From the NCBI GenBank assembly GCA_963682025.1, contig OY821517.1, positions 341,296,196 to 341,360,195 on the forward strand: a stretch of 64,000 bases of DNA, read 5' to 3'. This document shows positions 23,820-33,668 of the stretch, piece after piece. The DNA is from Cordilura impudica. Taxonomy: Eukaryota > Arthropoda > Insecta > Diptera > Scathophagidae. Within the stretch, counting starts at the first letter, position 1. Every line of letters starts with the position of its first letter. The position numbers were made by a program, and so were the translations under genes. Below the pieces are notes generated by a model. The model saw nothing but the letters and a program-made list of their open reading frames with translations, was not told the DNA's origin and did not search any database.

Positions 23820-24635
23820 ACTAGCAGATTCCAGCCTTCGAAATTCTACTGAAAATTCTAGGAAATAGATCAAATGTTTTTACTTTAAACACAGCAAAAA
23901 CATTGGCAGATTTATTTCAAAAATTGATATATACTGCATGACAGGTTATACAGCTGTTTCGGGAAGAGTCACCAACCCTCATTAGTAACCAAAAGCAGTA
24001 GATAGTTTGTTTGGTAAAAAGTTAAATTCATATACATTTGCTGAAAACAACCAAATGAGAATTCAAGCAACCTGTCATTCAGAATATAGATACATTTTTG
24101 AAACAAATGTGCCAATGTTTTTTGCTTTATTTAAAGTAGAAACATTTGATCTTGAGCCTGAATAATTTCAACCTCAATCAAAAATTGGTAAGATCGAAAA
24201 TAAGATTTTTTTATTTTTATAGAAGATAATAATATTCTAACTAATTTTATAAGACAACTCACAATTCAACACTTTCTAAATTGGTTTATTATTTTCAATT
24301 CAACACAATTATTATTGTGAATGGTTTATGTCCCAACTTATTTTTCAATTCAACACAATTATTATTGTGAATAAAAAAACAAACTATTTTTTTTACAACC
24401 ACAACAAATTGAACACACACACATAGCATTGTATAATGTTATGTATGTGTTAGTAGCAACTTTAAATGCATTTTACTCCAAAACAATGTTGCAGACGTTG
24501 CAAATCTGCAAATTTGTTGGAAAGCTAAAAATAAATACCTTTCAAATAAGATACGTTTCGTCAAAATCGAAAGAAAACTGATTAACAAATCATCGGTACC
24601 GAAAAATTACCTTACCGATTAACAATATAGATCTG
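23820..24635 (+). mobile_element. Family D copy D4, enlarged
   Basis: It starts ACTAGCAGATTCCAGCC and ends near 'aattaccttaccgattaaca'. It contains the usual D body ('gttagtagcaactttaaatg', 'cctttcaaataagatacg'). A ~60-bp internal duplication, 'caattcaacacaattattat', occurs twice at 24296-24320 and 24346-24370. The first 400 bp differ from other D copies, suggesting an additional insertion. Confidence 0.6.
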
Positions 24636-24636
24636 T

Positions 24637-24733
24637 AACAAGTAAGAGTGTTAAATTCGGCTGGGCTGAATTTTTGATACCCTCCACATGGTTTTACGGT
24701 TACGTTTAGACTATTTACTACAAATGCAAAAAA
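24637..24733 (+). mobile_element. Family F 5' fragment flanking E2
   Basis: AACAAGTAAGAGTGTTAAA followed by 'ttcggctgggctgaa' (small hairpin) and GATACCCTCCAC. This is the F 5' end also seen at 28.49 kb and, inverted, at 26.87 kb. It stops at 'acaaatgcaaa', where E2 begins. Confidence 0.65.
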
Positions 24734-25874
24734 TCATGTGAGTCCGATCACAAGGGAGATGTGTAAACATCTAATAATTAAAGAAAACATCAACATCATA
24801 TTTTCCAGTGCATAAAAAATAAGTCGATTATGCTGTTTTCTGAAATTCAATTGATGTTTTCTGAAATTTTATAGATGTTTTCTGAAATACAGTTTATGTT
24901 TTCTGAAATTATATTGATGTTTTCTGAAATACAATTGAAGTTTTCTGAAATTATATTGATGGTTTCTGAAATACAATTGATGTTTTCTGAAATTGTATTG
25001 ATGTTTTCTGAAATTCTATTTATGTTTTCTGAAATTCAAATGATGTTTTCTGAAATTATATTGATGGTTTCTGAAATACAATTGATGTATTCTGAAATTA
25101 TATTGATGTTTTCTCAAATTCTATTTATGTTTTCTGAAATTCAAATGATGTTTTCTGAGACTCGAATGATGTTTTCTGAAATTCAATTGATGTTTTCTGA
25201 GACTCGAATGATGTTTTCTGAAATTATATTGATGTTTTCTGAAATTCTATTTATGTTTTCTGAAATTCAAATGATGTTTTCTGAAATTATATTGATGGTT
25301 TCTGAAATTCAATTGATGTTTTCTGAAACTCGAATGATGTTTTCTGAAATTATATTGATGTTTTCTGAAATTCTATTTATGTTTTCTGAAATTCAAATGA
25401 TGTTTTCTGAAATTATATTGATGTTTTCTGATATTCTATTTATGTTTTCTGAAATTCAAATGATGTTTTCTGAAATTATATTGATGGTTTCTGAAATACA
25501 ATTGATGTTTTCTGAAATTCTATTGATGCTTTCTGAAATTCAATTGATGTTTTCTGAAACTCGAATGATGTTTTCGGAAATTATATTGATGTTTTCTGAA
25601 ATTCTATTTATGATTTTTGAAATTCAAATGATGTTTTCTGAAATTATATTGATGGTTTCTGAAATACAATTGATGTTTTCTGAAATGCAATTGATGTTTT
25701 TTGAAAGACAATTGGAAAATGGTTAGAAAAGAACATATCATAATTTTTTCACAAATACAATCAGATAAAGTCACATCGATTTACACTTCAGCTCACACCG
25801 ATGTGTTACGCTGTTTTCGCGATTGTATTGTGAAATAGAAATTTACCCCCCTGCGCGTATAGATGTTTACACAT
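24734..25874 (+). mobile_element. Family E element E2
   Basis: The left end TCATGTGAGTCCGATCACAA is followed by the offset motif ATGTGTAAACATCTA (24759-24773). The right end TAGATGTTTACACAT (25860-25874) is its exact inverse. The last ~145 bp include the inverted pair TTTTTTCACAAATACAATC / GATTGTATTGTGAAA. The core is the 21-bp array at 24832-25727. E3 follows in the same orientation after an A-rich 12-bp spacer. Confidence 0.8.
24832..25727 (+). repeat. 21-bp minisatellite (heptapeptide-frame) in E2
   Basis: About 42 units built on ATGTTTTCTGAAATT followed by a variable six bases (ATATTG, CAATTG, CTATTT, CAAATG). Because 21 is a multiple of three, one frame stays open from 24875 to 25726 and would read M-F-S-E-I-[IQL]-[LMF] repeats, ending RQLENG and a stop. 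No known family and no promoter context is seen. The same frame is stopped by a TAG in the second unit near 24874, so translation from the first ATG (24830) would fail. Confidence 0.85.
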
Positions 25875-25886
25875 AAAAAAAAAAAT

Positions 25887-26460
25887 TCATGTGAGTCCGA
25901 TCACAAGGGAGATGTGTAAACATATAATAATTAAAGAAAACATCAACATCATATTTTCCAGTGCATAAAAAATAAGTCGATAATGCTGTTTTCTGAAATT
26001 CAATTGATGTTTTCTGAAATGCAATTGATGTTTTCTGAAATTCAATTGATGTTTTCTGAAATTCTATTGATGTTTTCTGAAATTATATTGATGTTTTCTG
26101 AAACTCGAATGATGTTTTCTGAAATTATATTGATGTTTTCTGAAATTCTATTTATGTTTTCTGAAATTCAAGTGATGTTTTCTGAAATTCAAATGATGTT
26201 TTCTGAACTTATATTGATGTTTTCTGAAATTCAAATGATGTTTTCTGAAATTATATTGATGTTTTCTGAAATGCAATTGATGTTTCTTGAAAGACAATTG
26301 GAAAATGGTTAGAAAAGAACATATCATAATTTTTTCACAAATACAATCAGATAAAGTCACACCGATTTACACTTCAGCTCACACCGATGTGTTACGCTGT
26401 TTTCGCGATTGTATTGTGAAATAGAAATTTACCCCCCTGCGCGTATAGATGTTTACACAT
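25887..26460 (+). mobile_element. Family E element E3
   Basis: It has the same left end, same right end and same flanks of the core as E2, with only a few substitutions (for example the offset motif reads ATGTGTAAACATATA). The core is shorter (25983-26312). Total 574 bp against 1141 bp for E2. Confidence 0.8.
25983..26312 (+). repeat. 21-bp minisatellite in E3
   Basis: About 15 units of the same 21-mer. Here the frame is open from the first ATG (25983) through 109 codons to the same final RQLENG stop as in E2. Whether any protein is made cannot be judged from sequence. Confidence 0.85.
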
Positions 26461-26893
26461 AAAAAAAAAACCATTTGAAAAAGTAAACAATTTGTCAAAC
26501 TTTATACAAAATTATTACAACAAACACCCGGAATTCTTAACATTTTTTAGAGCTTCCTTCATATTTTTCGACATGCATATCTTGGCACAATGATATGTAC
26601 ATATGTCGGTCTGTCAGTTGAAATCAAAATAAACTATTTGCCTGAGTAAAGTTGTTAAATATTGTTTTTCATTATTGCTATTGAAAATGGGGTAAATCGG
26701 GCATCATTGTGCTGAGATATGAAGACACCTCTAAAATATTTTAAAAATTCAGTGTGTTTGTCGTAATAATTTAGTAAAAATTTTATCAAATTATAAAGTT
26801 ATTGCTTTTTAAAATATTTTATTTGCATTTGTTATAATGTAAATGTAAAAACGATGTGGAGGGTACAGCCGAATTTAACACTTTTACTAGATG
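26461..26893 (-). mobile_element. Family F copy (inverted) after E3
   Basis: It contains 'catatgtcggtctgtcagtt', 'gtaaatcgggcatcattgtg' and ends GTGGAGGGTACAGCCGAATT. This is the inverse of the F 5' end at 24637, so E2-E3 lie between two oppositely oriented F ends. Confidence 0.6.
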
Positions 26894-27679
26894 ATATTAA
26901 ATAAATACTTTGTATGGGCGGTGCCTTTGTTTAGTGTAAATTTACAAAATATTAAAAAATAAATACTGAAATAATAATAAATTTATTATATTAAATTTAC
27001 CATATTGCATGAATTCATTACAATATTTTTCGTGCATTTCTTTAAAATTATAATGTTATTAAAGCCTTTAAATATGGCCACCTTAAAGATGCTGCCTGAA
27101 AGCTTTTTACCTTGAGGGGGTTTTTATTTTTTGTTTCAGTAAACAACAAATTAAGTATAAGCTATGACATAGTTTTCATTTTTTCATTACTTTCGGTTTT
27201 TCATTTCCGTTCTTTAAAGCCATAAAAAATATTGTAATAAAATAAAATGTTGAAAAACTTTTTAACAGAATTATTCATTGTTATTAATTATTTATGCAGG
27301 AAGAAAAGAGAATAGCAGGTTGTAGACTTAAATCAATATATGTAACTGACAGTTTGTGGAGATTAAATGTCAATAAGTTTTCTGTTCCTATTCTATTTTA
27401 AGGGTAAAAAAAAACAATTGCTCAAACTCCATAGAGGGAAATTAAACATGAAGTCACCGAAGATTGATAATAGATAAATTTTAGCGTTAAATGTGTACAA
27501 AAAAAAAAATAATAATAATGTTCTCGTTAATATAATTTATTTCAAAAGGAAATAAAAAAAGTTTGTCATTTCAGCTGTAACACATAAAAATATGGATCTA
27601 AATATTAAAAAATAGTTCTTAGATGGGACATTTTTGTGTAAGTTGAAACCACGATTACACCTCTTATATCTAAGTATAT
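26894..27679. other. AT-rich spacer
   Basis: No gene or recognised repeat; A/T rich with poly-A near 27498. Confidence 0.4.
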
Positions 27680-28318
27680 TTTTATACCCTATGCCACTAT
27701 GCGGTCACGGTATAATGACTTTGTGCTGATGTTTGTAGCTATTAAAAATATTTGACCTAGACCAAACTTTCGTTATACTGATCGACTCAGAATCACTTTC
27801 TGAGTGGATTTAGCGATGCCCATCCGTCCGTCCGTTTGCGCGTTCATGTAAACTTTTCAATCAAAGTACAGGTCGCAAATATAAATATATTTTGATAAAA
27901 TTTGGTATATGTATAAGCTTCTATCGGCCATGCCATGAAAACTATTGAAATTGATGAAAATCGGTGCATGTTCAGACCTAGTCCCCATTCAAATGAAATC
28001 GATTTAAATTGCCAATATTTGTTTGTGTGTGTTGGTTCATCAGTAGTGCAAAAATAAACCTTATACGACAATTCTTCGTCATAGTATTCTACAGGTTTTT
28101 CTCAAATTTGATTTTTATATATTTTTGCAAAAAATAAGTGACCTTACCAAATATGTTCAGGATCGGTCCATTTTTCGACGTAGTCCCCACAGAAATACAG
28201 CATCCGATATAAACTTTTACATATCTGCAGCCAAAAAAATTAATAACAATGCCAATCAAATTTGATTTATGTTTATTTATTCTATATTTAATTAGTTGGA
28301 CCTAAGAAATAGGGATAA
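27680..28318 (-). mobile_element. Diverged family A copy A6
   Basis: It starts with TTTTATACCCTATGCCACTA and keeps the body order (CCGTCCGTCCG block at 27822-27834, 'ctgcagccaaaaaaatt'). It is clearly more diverged than A1-A5 and lacks the 5' palindrome. Confidence 0.7.
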
Positions 28319-28488
28319 TTTTTTATCCGCATTTAAAAGTGTTTTTATCCATGTATCCCAGATATTTGGGTGAAAACAATCAAAAAATACAATCTTATAT
28401 CAGTTAAGCAATCACTGGATGCATTTATATGAGAATTTTAAGTTTTAAAAGTATTATAGTTTTTAACTGACTTAGTTTTTAAAACCAA
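28319..28488. other. Spacer
   Basis: Short AT-rich segment with nothing recognised. Confidence 0.4.
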
Positions 28489-28873
28489 GTAAGAATATTC
28501 GATTCGACTTTGCCGAATCTTTGATACCCTCCACCCATGTTCTAAACAAACTATTGTAACCAAGGTTTTCAACACTAAGAGAAAAAAGAGGCTAAATTTC
28601 ACATTGTAATGGGTGGATTATTTACGATGATGCTTAAAATAAAAAAGATAATTAACAAAAATTTTGGTATTTTCGTGCTTTTTTTATTTTGAAAGCAATT
28701 ACTCTGTACAACAGTAGAAAGATTGTTGTTCAGACAGGCAGACAGACGGATATCGCTATATCGACTCGAATTGTTTTAAAGATGAAAAATATAATTTACT
28801 TTCTGGGGTCGCAAATATTTGCGGAATGACAAATTGATATAGACCCACTGAACCGTGGTGTGGAGGGTAAAAA
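28489..28873 (+). mobile_element. Family F copy F4
   Basis: 5' end CCAAGTAAGAATATTCGATT with hairpin arms ATTCGACTTTGCCGAAT, then GATACCCTCCAC; 3' end GTGTGGAGGGTAAAA. The inverted pair TACCCTCCAC / GTGGAGGGTA has the same offset layout as in family A. A (CAGA)n block and 'tatcgctatatcgactcgaa' are internal. Confidence 0.7.
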
Positions 28874-28938
28874 ATTTAATTTAAAATCTATTATAAAATA
28901 CAAGGTCAGAAGTATTTTTGTTTAAGTCAAAAAAAAAA

Positions 28939-29382
28939 AAGGAAGAAAATAATAGTCAGTCTAGACCGATAATACAACACCCTATACCGTGCGATTAGAG
29001 ACCCTATCTCTAAGGTCCAAATAATAAAATATAGAAAATAAGCATAAACCAAATTTGAGTGGCATTGTTATTAATTTTTTTCACTTCGGATAAGAAAGAG
29101 ATCATATCGGATGCTATATTTACTAGTTCGAAAAATGGACCGATCCGAACCATATTTGGTAAGGTCACTCAATTTTTGCAAAAACATATACAAACCAAAT
29201 TTGAGAAAAATCTGTGAAATATTTTTGTTTTTTTTTATAGATTTAAGTGGAGACAGGGAATCAGCTTCATATGGGGCCTATGGCTAAGCTTTATCGTATC
29301 GGGCTAGTTTTTGTACTACTGATAAATCGATAAATCTGACCGAGATCTATACGATAATTTGGATATTATGATCATTTAAGTA
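28939..29382 (+). mobile_element. Family A copy A7, left part
   Basis: Diverged A copy ('agtcagtctagaccgataat' in place of the perfect palindrome), intact up to 'ttggatattatgatcattta', where LINE1 interrupts it. Confidence 0.75.
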
Positions 29383-32300
29383 TTTATTTATTTATTTCAG
29401 TCTATGGATACAATATTATCCTTACAGACTAGCATCTAAATCTAAAGTAAATAACTTATTTTAACAAATTATTTAAAATTACTTTAAAATTTATGTTAGT
29501 TAAACTTAAATCTAATTGATTACAATGATTATTATATAATCTCATAGCCCTAGTTAATGGTTCATTCATAGCGTAATCAGTTCTATGAATATCAATATGA
29601 AAAAAAGTTACTTTATTTCTAAGTTACCGTGGAGGCACATATATCTTAATAGAATGTAATAAAACTGGGCAATCAATTAAACCCCAAATAATGCCGTGCA
29701 AAAAACTAAGCGAAAAGATCTTTCTCCTAACCTCTAAAGTTTTCATTGAAATTAATGCACATTTATCTGCATAAGAAGCAATAATATTTGAAGGAGCTGG
29801 CGAGGAAAAGTTTAAAAAAGAAAGAGCATATTTTATAAATTTTATCTGAATTCTTTCAATTCTATTAATATGAATTTCAGCACTGGGTCCCCATATAAAT
29901 GAGGCATATTCTAATTTTGATCTTACAAAGCAAGTGAATAACGCTTTCTTTGTATAATGATCAAAACAATTATCAGAATTACGACGGATAAAAGCATACA
30001 TTGCATAAGCTTTTGGAATCATATAGTTTAAATGATTATTAAAAGATAGTTTAATATCAAATACTACCCCCAGATCTAAAATTTCATCAACAGATGATAA
30101 AATATAAGTTTTTATCCTATATTCAGACAATAAAATATTACGACGCCTATGATACGACATAGATAAGCATTTACCTACATTAAAAGGTAGACCATTTCGA
30201 TCAGACCAAGAGACAACTCTATCCAAGTCCTCCTGAAGATCAAGTACATCCCTGGGGCAAGAGATTTGTTTAAAAATTTTCAAATCGTCCGCATACAAAA
30301 GAATCTGGGAGTTTTTAAAACAGTTAGTTATATCATTGATAAAAACATCAAATAAAAGTGGACCCAAAATACTACCTTGGGGAATCCCCGAAGTAGGCAC
30401 AAAGACATCTGAACAGACACCATCAATAGATACAACAGAATATCTGCCAGTCAAATAATTTCGAAACCAAGACAGCATTTCCGAGTGAAACCCAATCTTG
30501 GAAAGTTTTAATAAAAGAAGCTCATGCGGTACACGATCAAATGCTTTCGCAAAATCAGTGTAAATTGTGTCAACTTGTAATCCTTTTTCAAAACTGGTTA
30601 TACAGAATTGAGTAAAGACAGCTAAATTAGAAGTTGTCGACCTCCCAGCCATAAACCCATGCTGAGATATAGTGATATATCTTTTCAAATTAAAGAAAAG
30701 TTTATCATACACAACATGCTCAAAGATTTTTGCAATATTAGTCAATTTAGATATTGGTCTATAATTACAGATATTATTCTTATTACCAGATTTATGAACA
30801 GGCAGAATAGAAGTGTACTTCCATCTCTGAATGAAATAACCAGCACTTAAAGATTTATTGAAAATTATCTTAAGCGGTAAAATTAAAGAAAAATAACACT
30901 TTTTTAAGAGAAATGCTGGTACACCATCATTATCACATTTAAAGGAATAAGAAAGTTTTCCAATACCCTCAATAATATCTTGATCAGAAATTTGCATTGT
31001 TCCAAAATCAAAATACGAACCAATTCCATCAAAATCAAACTGATTAAGTTGAAAAGAGTCATCATTGAAATTAGATTGGAAATATAAAGAAAAAAGATTT
31101 AGAGAGGCATTCAAAGTATTAGACGTTAAGCTATTATAATTCATTAATATAGGAATTGAAGAACTATTTCTTTTAGAATTTACGAAGCTCCAAAATCGTT
31201 TAGGATTATGTTTAACCGAATCGTTAAAACTCATTATGTACTGGTTGTACAAAAACTTATTGAGAAAATTAAATTCTCTTTCATAATGAAGAAATTTTTG
31301 TTTATCCACAGCATTATTTGAGGATTTATACTTTTTATGGAATTTATTTCTAAGATTTTTTAACTTTTTTAAACTTTTCGTATACCATGGCAATTTATGC
31401 ACTTTTGGATTAGCTAAAGGGATGTTATTCTGAAAAATATTTACAATATTAGATAAGAAAATTTCATAACAAATAGCAACAATATCACTAGTCAATAAAT
31501 CAGACCAATTTAAATTATTAATTATAGCATTTAATGCATTAAAATCACAATTATAGTAATTATACCGTATATTATCATTACTCGTACAAGATATATATTC
31601 ATAAAATTCAACTTCAATTTCTAAACCTGAATGATGCAAAGTGGCAGGTGAAATGGGAAAAGTGGACTCAATAAGTGAGAACTTTAAATCAGAATTTAGA
31701 AAAACTAAATCAAGAATTTTATTTAGTTTATTATAAACAGTATTGATTTGTTGCAAATCAAGACTAAAAACTGAATCAATAAGATTTATCTCAAAAGTTT
31801 TATTAACATTACTTGGAAGAAACACATCCGAGTTAGGTACTTCATACCAAAATACATCACTCAAATTAAAATCACCTAGTACACATAACTTATCATTATT
31901 ATTATTAATGCGGTCATACAGCTCTACAATATTAGAAACATAAGCACCATAAAGTTCCTCAGAACTCTTTGGAGGAATATAGGAAACACAAACAAATAAT
32001 TCATATCCAACCGCCTTTATAGACACACATAATTGATCAAGTAGTGTATCCATATTAAATAACAGTATAACTCTGCAACATAAAGACTTTTTTACAGCAA
32101 TGAGGACACCTCCTCCTTTCTCACAACCAGACTGTACAGTATCCCGATCTTTTCGGTACACTTGATAAAGATTAGGATTAAAAAATTCTTCACTGTAGAA
32201 ATCCGAGTTAAGCCAACTTTCAGTAATAACAAAGACATCATAATAACACTGGGCTGAATAAGAAGTAAATAATGACGATTTATTCCTCATTCCCGAAACA

Positions 32301-33418
32301 TTATGGTAATAAATTTTTAATGAACTAGAATTGACTGTTACGTTTGGCCCTGTGGATCCGTTTTTTTTTGGAAAAAACTTAAAAGGACGCACTTTGATCG
32401 CTGATGTCCAGAGATCAGGTTTAAAAAGATTTTCATAAACAGCAGCTGAAACACCCAGTTTAAAGTTTATAAATTTTAACTCATCTATAGAAGCTTCTTT
32501 CTTAATCAATTTATGACATGCAACATGTTCTTTATCAATATTCAGATGTTTTGTAACATAAGATATAATATTTTCTTCTGTAACAGAAGTTTTAAAGGAT
32601 GATAAGTGGACCCATTTCATTTTAGGAACCACTTCTAATTCAGAATTAGAATTCACTCCAACCACTACTTTACGTTTTTTAGGATGTTTTTTCCTCTTAG
32701 TAACGTGACTCCAATCTTGAGCATTCGACAAAACATCGGAATTAAAATCCGCTACATTCGCATCACTGAAGGATTGATTCACATCATCATCAATAACAGC
32801 ATTAGTTTCCAGTTGATTAACAGAATTAACAGCAGCCACAACAGCATTAACTTCATTATCACCATTAATTGGAGCCGTTTTTTTAACATGAAAATCACCA
32901 TTAACAGCCAAATTATTTTTAACAGTATTTGTATGAACAGAAGTACCAACAGCAGTTTGTTTAGCATAGCTACAAACAGGTCGATCATCAAAAGAATTGT
33001 TTGTTGTTGTTTGCAAACGAGAAGGAATAGGCAAAGTAGAAATAAAACAAGTTTTGTTTATAGGCAAACTGCGGTGAGACGTAGAATTTTCATTATTGTA
33101 TATTCCTTTGTTATCCAAAAATTGTGAGAATAACATTTTTATTTGCATCATTTCATATGACAATAAACTAATTTTTTGTATCAAATCACGGGATGTATGT
33201 AAACAATTGTCGCAATTAAACACAATATTTTCAAAAACAGTGAGAGTATTAAATGCATTTTCATCCTCCACTTTAGCACACACTTTATGAAATTTGCACT
33301 GGCAAACCTCACAAGAAATTACACAGTTTATTTGGATGTTTTTAAAACACTTTGAACAAACGATTTTTCCCGACGGCATTACAGACAACCAGTCTTATTG
33401 ACAGCAGAAACTAAAATT

Positions 33419-33420
<2 letters not shown>
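29383..33420 (-). mobile_element. Full-length jockey/CR1-like LINE (LINE1)
   Basis: A non-LTR retrotransposon on the minus strand with a ~40-bp 5' leader, one continuous 1251-codon ORF, a ~240-bp 3' UTR and a short (AAAT)n tail (29388-29399 on the plus strand as atttatttattt). It lies inside A7: the A body stops at 'gatcatttaag' and resumes at 'ccgatctcatagtggtcatt' (33452). I cannot delimit a target duplication because both junctions are A/T rich. The intact ORF indicates a recent, possibly still competent copy. Confidence 0.85.
29624..33379 (-). CDS. LINE polyprotein: PHD finger, RRM-like domain, endonuclease, reverse transcriptase
   Basis: This is a single 1251-residue protein that would bind LINE RNA, nick target DNA and copy the RNA by target-primed reverse transcription. 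Residues 8-59 form a C4HC3 PHD-type finger (C8-x2-C11, C23-x2-C26, H31-x2-C34, C56-x2-C59). Residues ~250-335 form the RRM-like block often joined to such fingers, ending IKVRPFKFFPKK. Residues ~351-590 are an APE-type endonuclease (SLKIYYHNVSGMRN, TESWL, GDFNLSD). Residues ~820-1090 are the RT (NYRPIS ~870, FAKAFDR ~941, GIPQGSILGP ~996, YADD ~1027). I chose the ATG at 33379; the frame is open three codons further to a TTG, which is not expected to start. Normally ORF1 and ORF2 are separate in jockey elements; here one frame covers both. The usual final endonuclease Asp-His position reads TLHHSG. Confidence 0.9.
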   Translation of the reverse strand: MPSGKIVCSKCFKNIQINCVISCEVCQCKFHKVCAKVEDENAFNTLTVFENIVFNCDNCLHTSRDLIQKISLLSYEMMQIKMLFSQFLDNKGIYNNENSTSHRSLPINKTCFISTLPIPSRLQTTTNNSFDDRPVCSYAKQTAVGTSVHTNTVKNNLAVNGDFHVKKTAPINGDNEVNAVVAAVNSVNQLETNAVIDDDVNQSFSDANVADFNSDVLSNAQDWSHVTKRKKHPKKRKVVVGVNSNSELEVVPKMKWVHLSSFKTSVTEENIISYVTKHLNIDKEHVACHKLIKKEASIDELKFINFKLGVSAAVYENLFKPDLWTSAIKVRPFKFFPKKNGSTGPNVTVNSSSLKIYYHNVSGMRNKSSLFTSYSAQCYYDVFVITESWLNSDFYSEEFFNPNLYQVYRKDRDTVQSGCEKGGGVLIAVKKSLCCRVILLFNMDTLLDQLCVSIKAVGYELFVCVSYIPPKSSEELYGAYVSNIVELYDRINNNNDKLCVLGDFNLSDVFWYEVPNSDVFLPSNVNKTFEINLIDSVFSLDLQQINTVYNKLNKILDLVFLNSDLKFSLIESTFPISPATLHHSGLEIEVEFYEYISCTSNDNIRYNYYNCDFNALNAIINNLNWSDLLTSDIVAICYEIFLSNIVNIFQNNIPLANPKVHKLPWYTKSLKKLKNLRNKFHKKYKSSNNAVDKQKFLHYEREFNFLNKFLYNQYIMSFNDSVKHNPKRFWSFVNSKRNSSSIPILMNYNSLTSNTLNASLNLFSLYFQSNFNDDSFQLNQFDFDGIGSYFDFGTMQISDQDIIEGIGKLSYSFKCDNDGVPAFLLKKCYFSLILPLKIIFNKSLSAGYFIQRWKYTSILPVHKSGNKNNICNYRPISKLTNIAKIFEHVVYDKLFFNLKRYITISQHGFMAGRSTTSNLAVFTQFCITSFEKGLQVDTIYTDFAKAFDRVPHELLLLKLSKIGFHSEMLSWFRNYLTGRYSVVSIDGVCSDVFVPTSGIPQGSILGPLLFDVFINDITNCFKNSQILLYADDLKIFKQISCPRDVLDLQEDLDRVVSWSDRNGLPFNVGKCLSMSYHRRRNILLSEYRIKTYILSSVDEILDLGVVFDIKLSFNNHLNYMIPKAYAMYAFIRRNSDNCFDHYTKKALFTCFVRSKLEYASFIWGPSAEIHINRIERIQIKFIKYALSFLNFSSPAPSNIIASYADKCALISMKTLEVRRKIFSLSFLHGIIWGLIDCPVLLHSIKIYVPPR

Positions 33421-33451
<31 letters not shown>
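33421..33451. repeat. 31-bp T run at the LINE1 5' junction
   Basis: On the LINE strand this is a poly-A stretch immediately upstream of the 5' leader, not at the 3' tail. Other A copies do not have it at this point, so it arose with, or after, the LINE insertion. Confidence 0.85.
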
Positions 33452-33668
33452 CCGATCTCATAGTGGTCATTTGTATGCGGACTACGTCTGAACATGAACC
33501 AATTTTCACCAATTTCAATATGGTTCACCCTATGACCGGTAGAAGCTTAAGTACTAAATTTCATCAAAATATATTCATATTTGCGACCTGTAGTTTGATT
33601 ACAAGGTTGGCATGGACACACAGACAGACGGACGGACGGACATCGCTAAATTGACTCAGAAAGTGATT
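33452..33668 (+). mobile_element. Family A copy A7, right part
   Basis: It continues A7: 'tggtcatttgtatgcggact', 'caaaatatattcatatttgc', (GGAC)n at 33631-33640, 'gactcagaaagtgattct'. The normal 3' hairpin end is missing. Confidence 0.75.

Noticed and set aside
24734..26460. CRISPR-like appearance of regularly spaced repeats
   Set aside because: The 21-bp units are contiguous with no spacers; this is a eukaryotic minisatellite.
33380..33388. LINE ORF start at 33388
   Set aside because: That codon is TTG; the first ATG in frame is at 33379 and directly precedes the PHD-finger residues.
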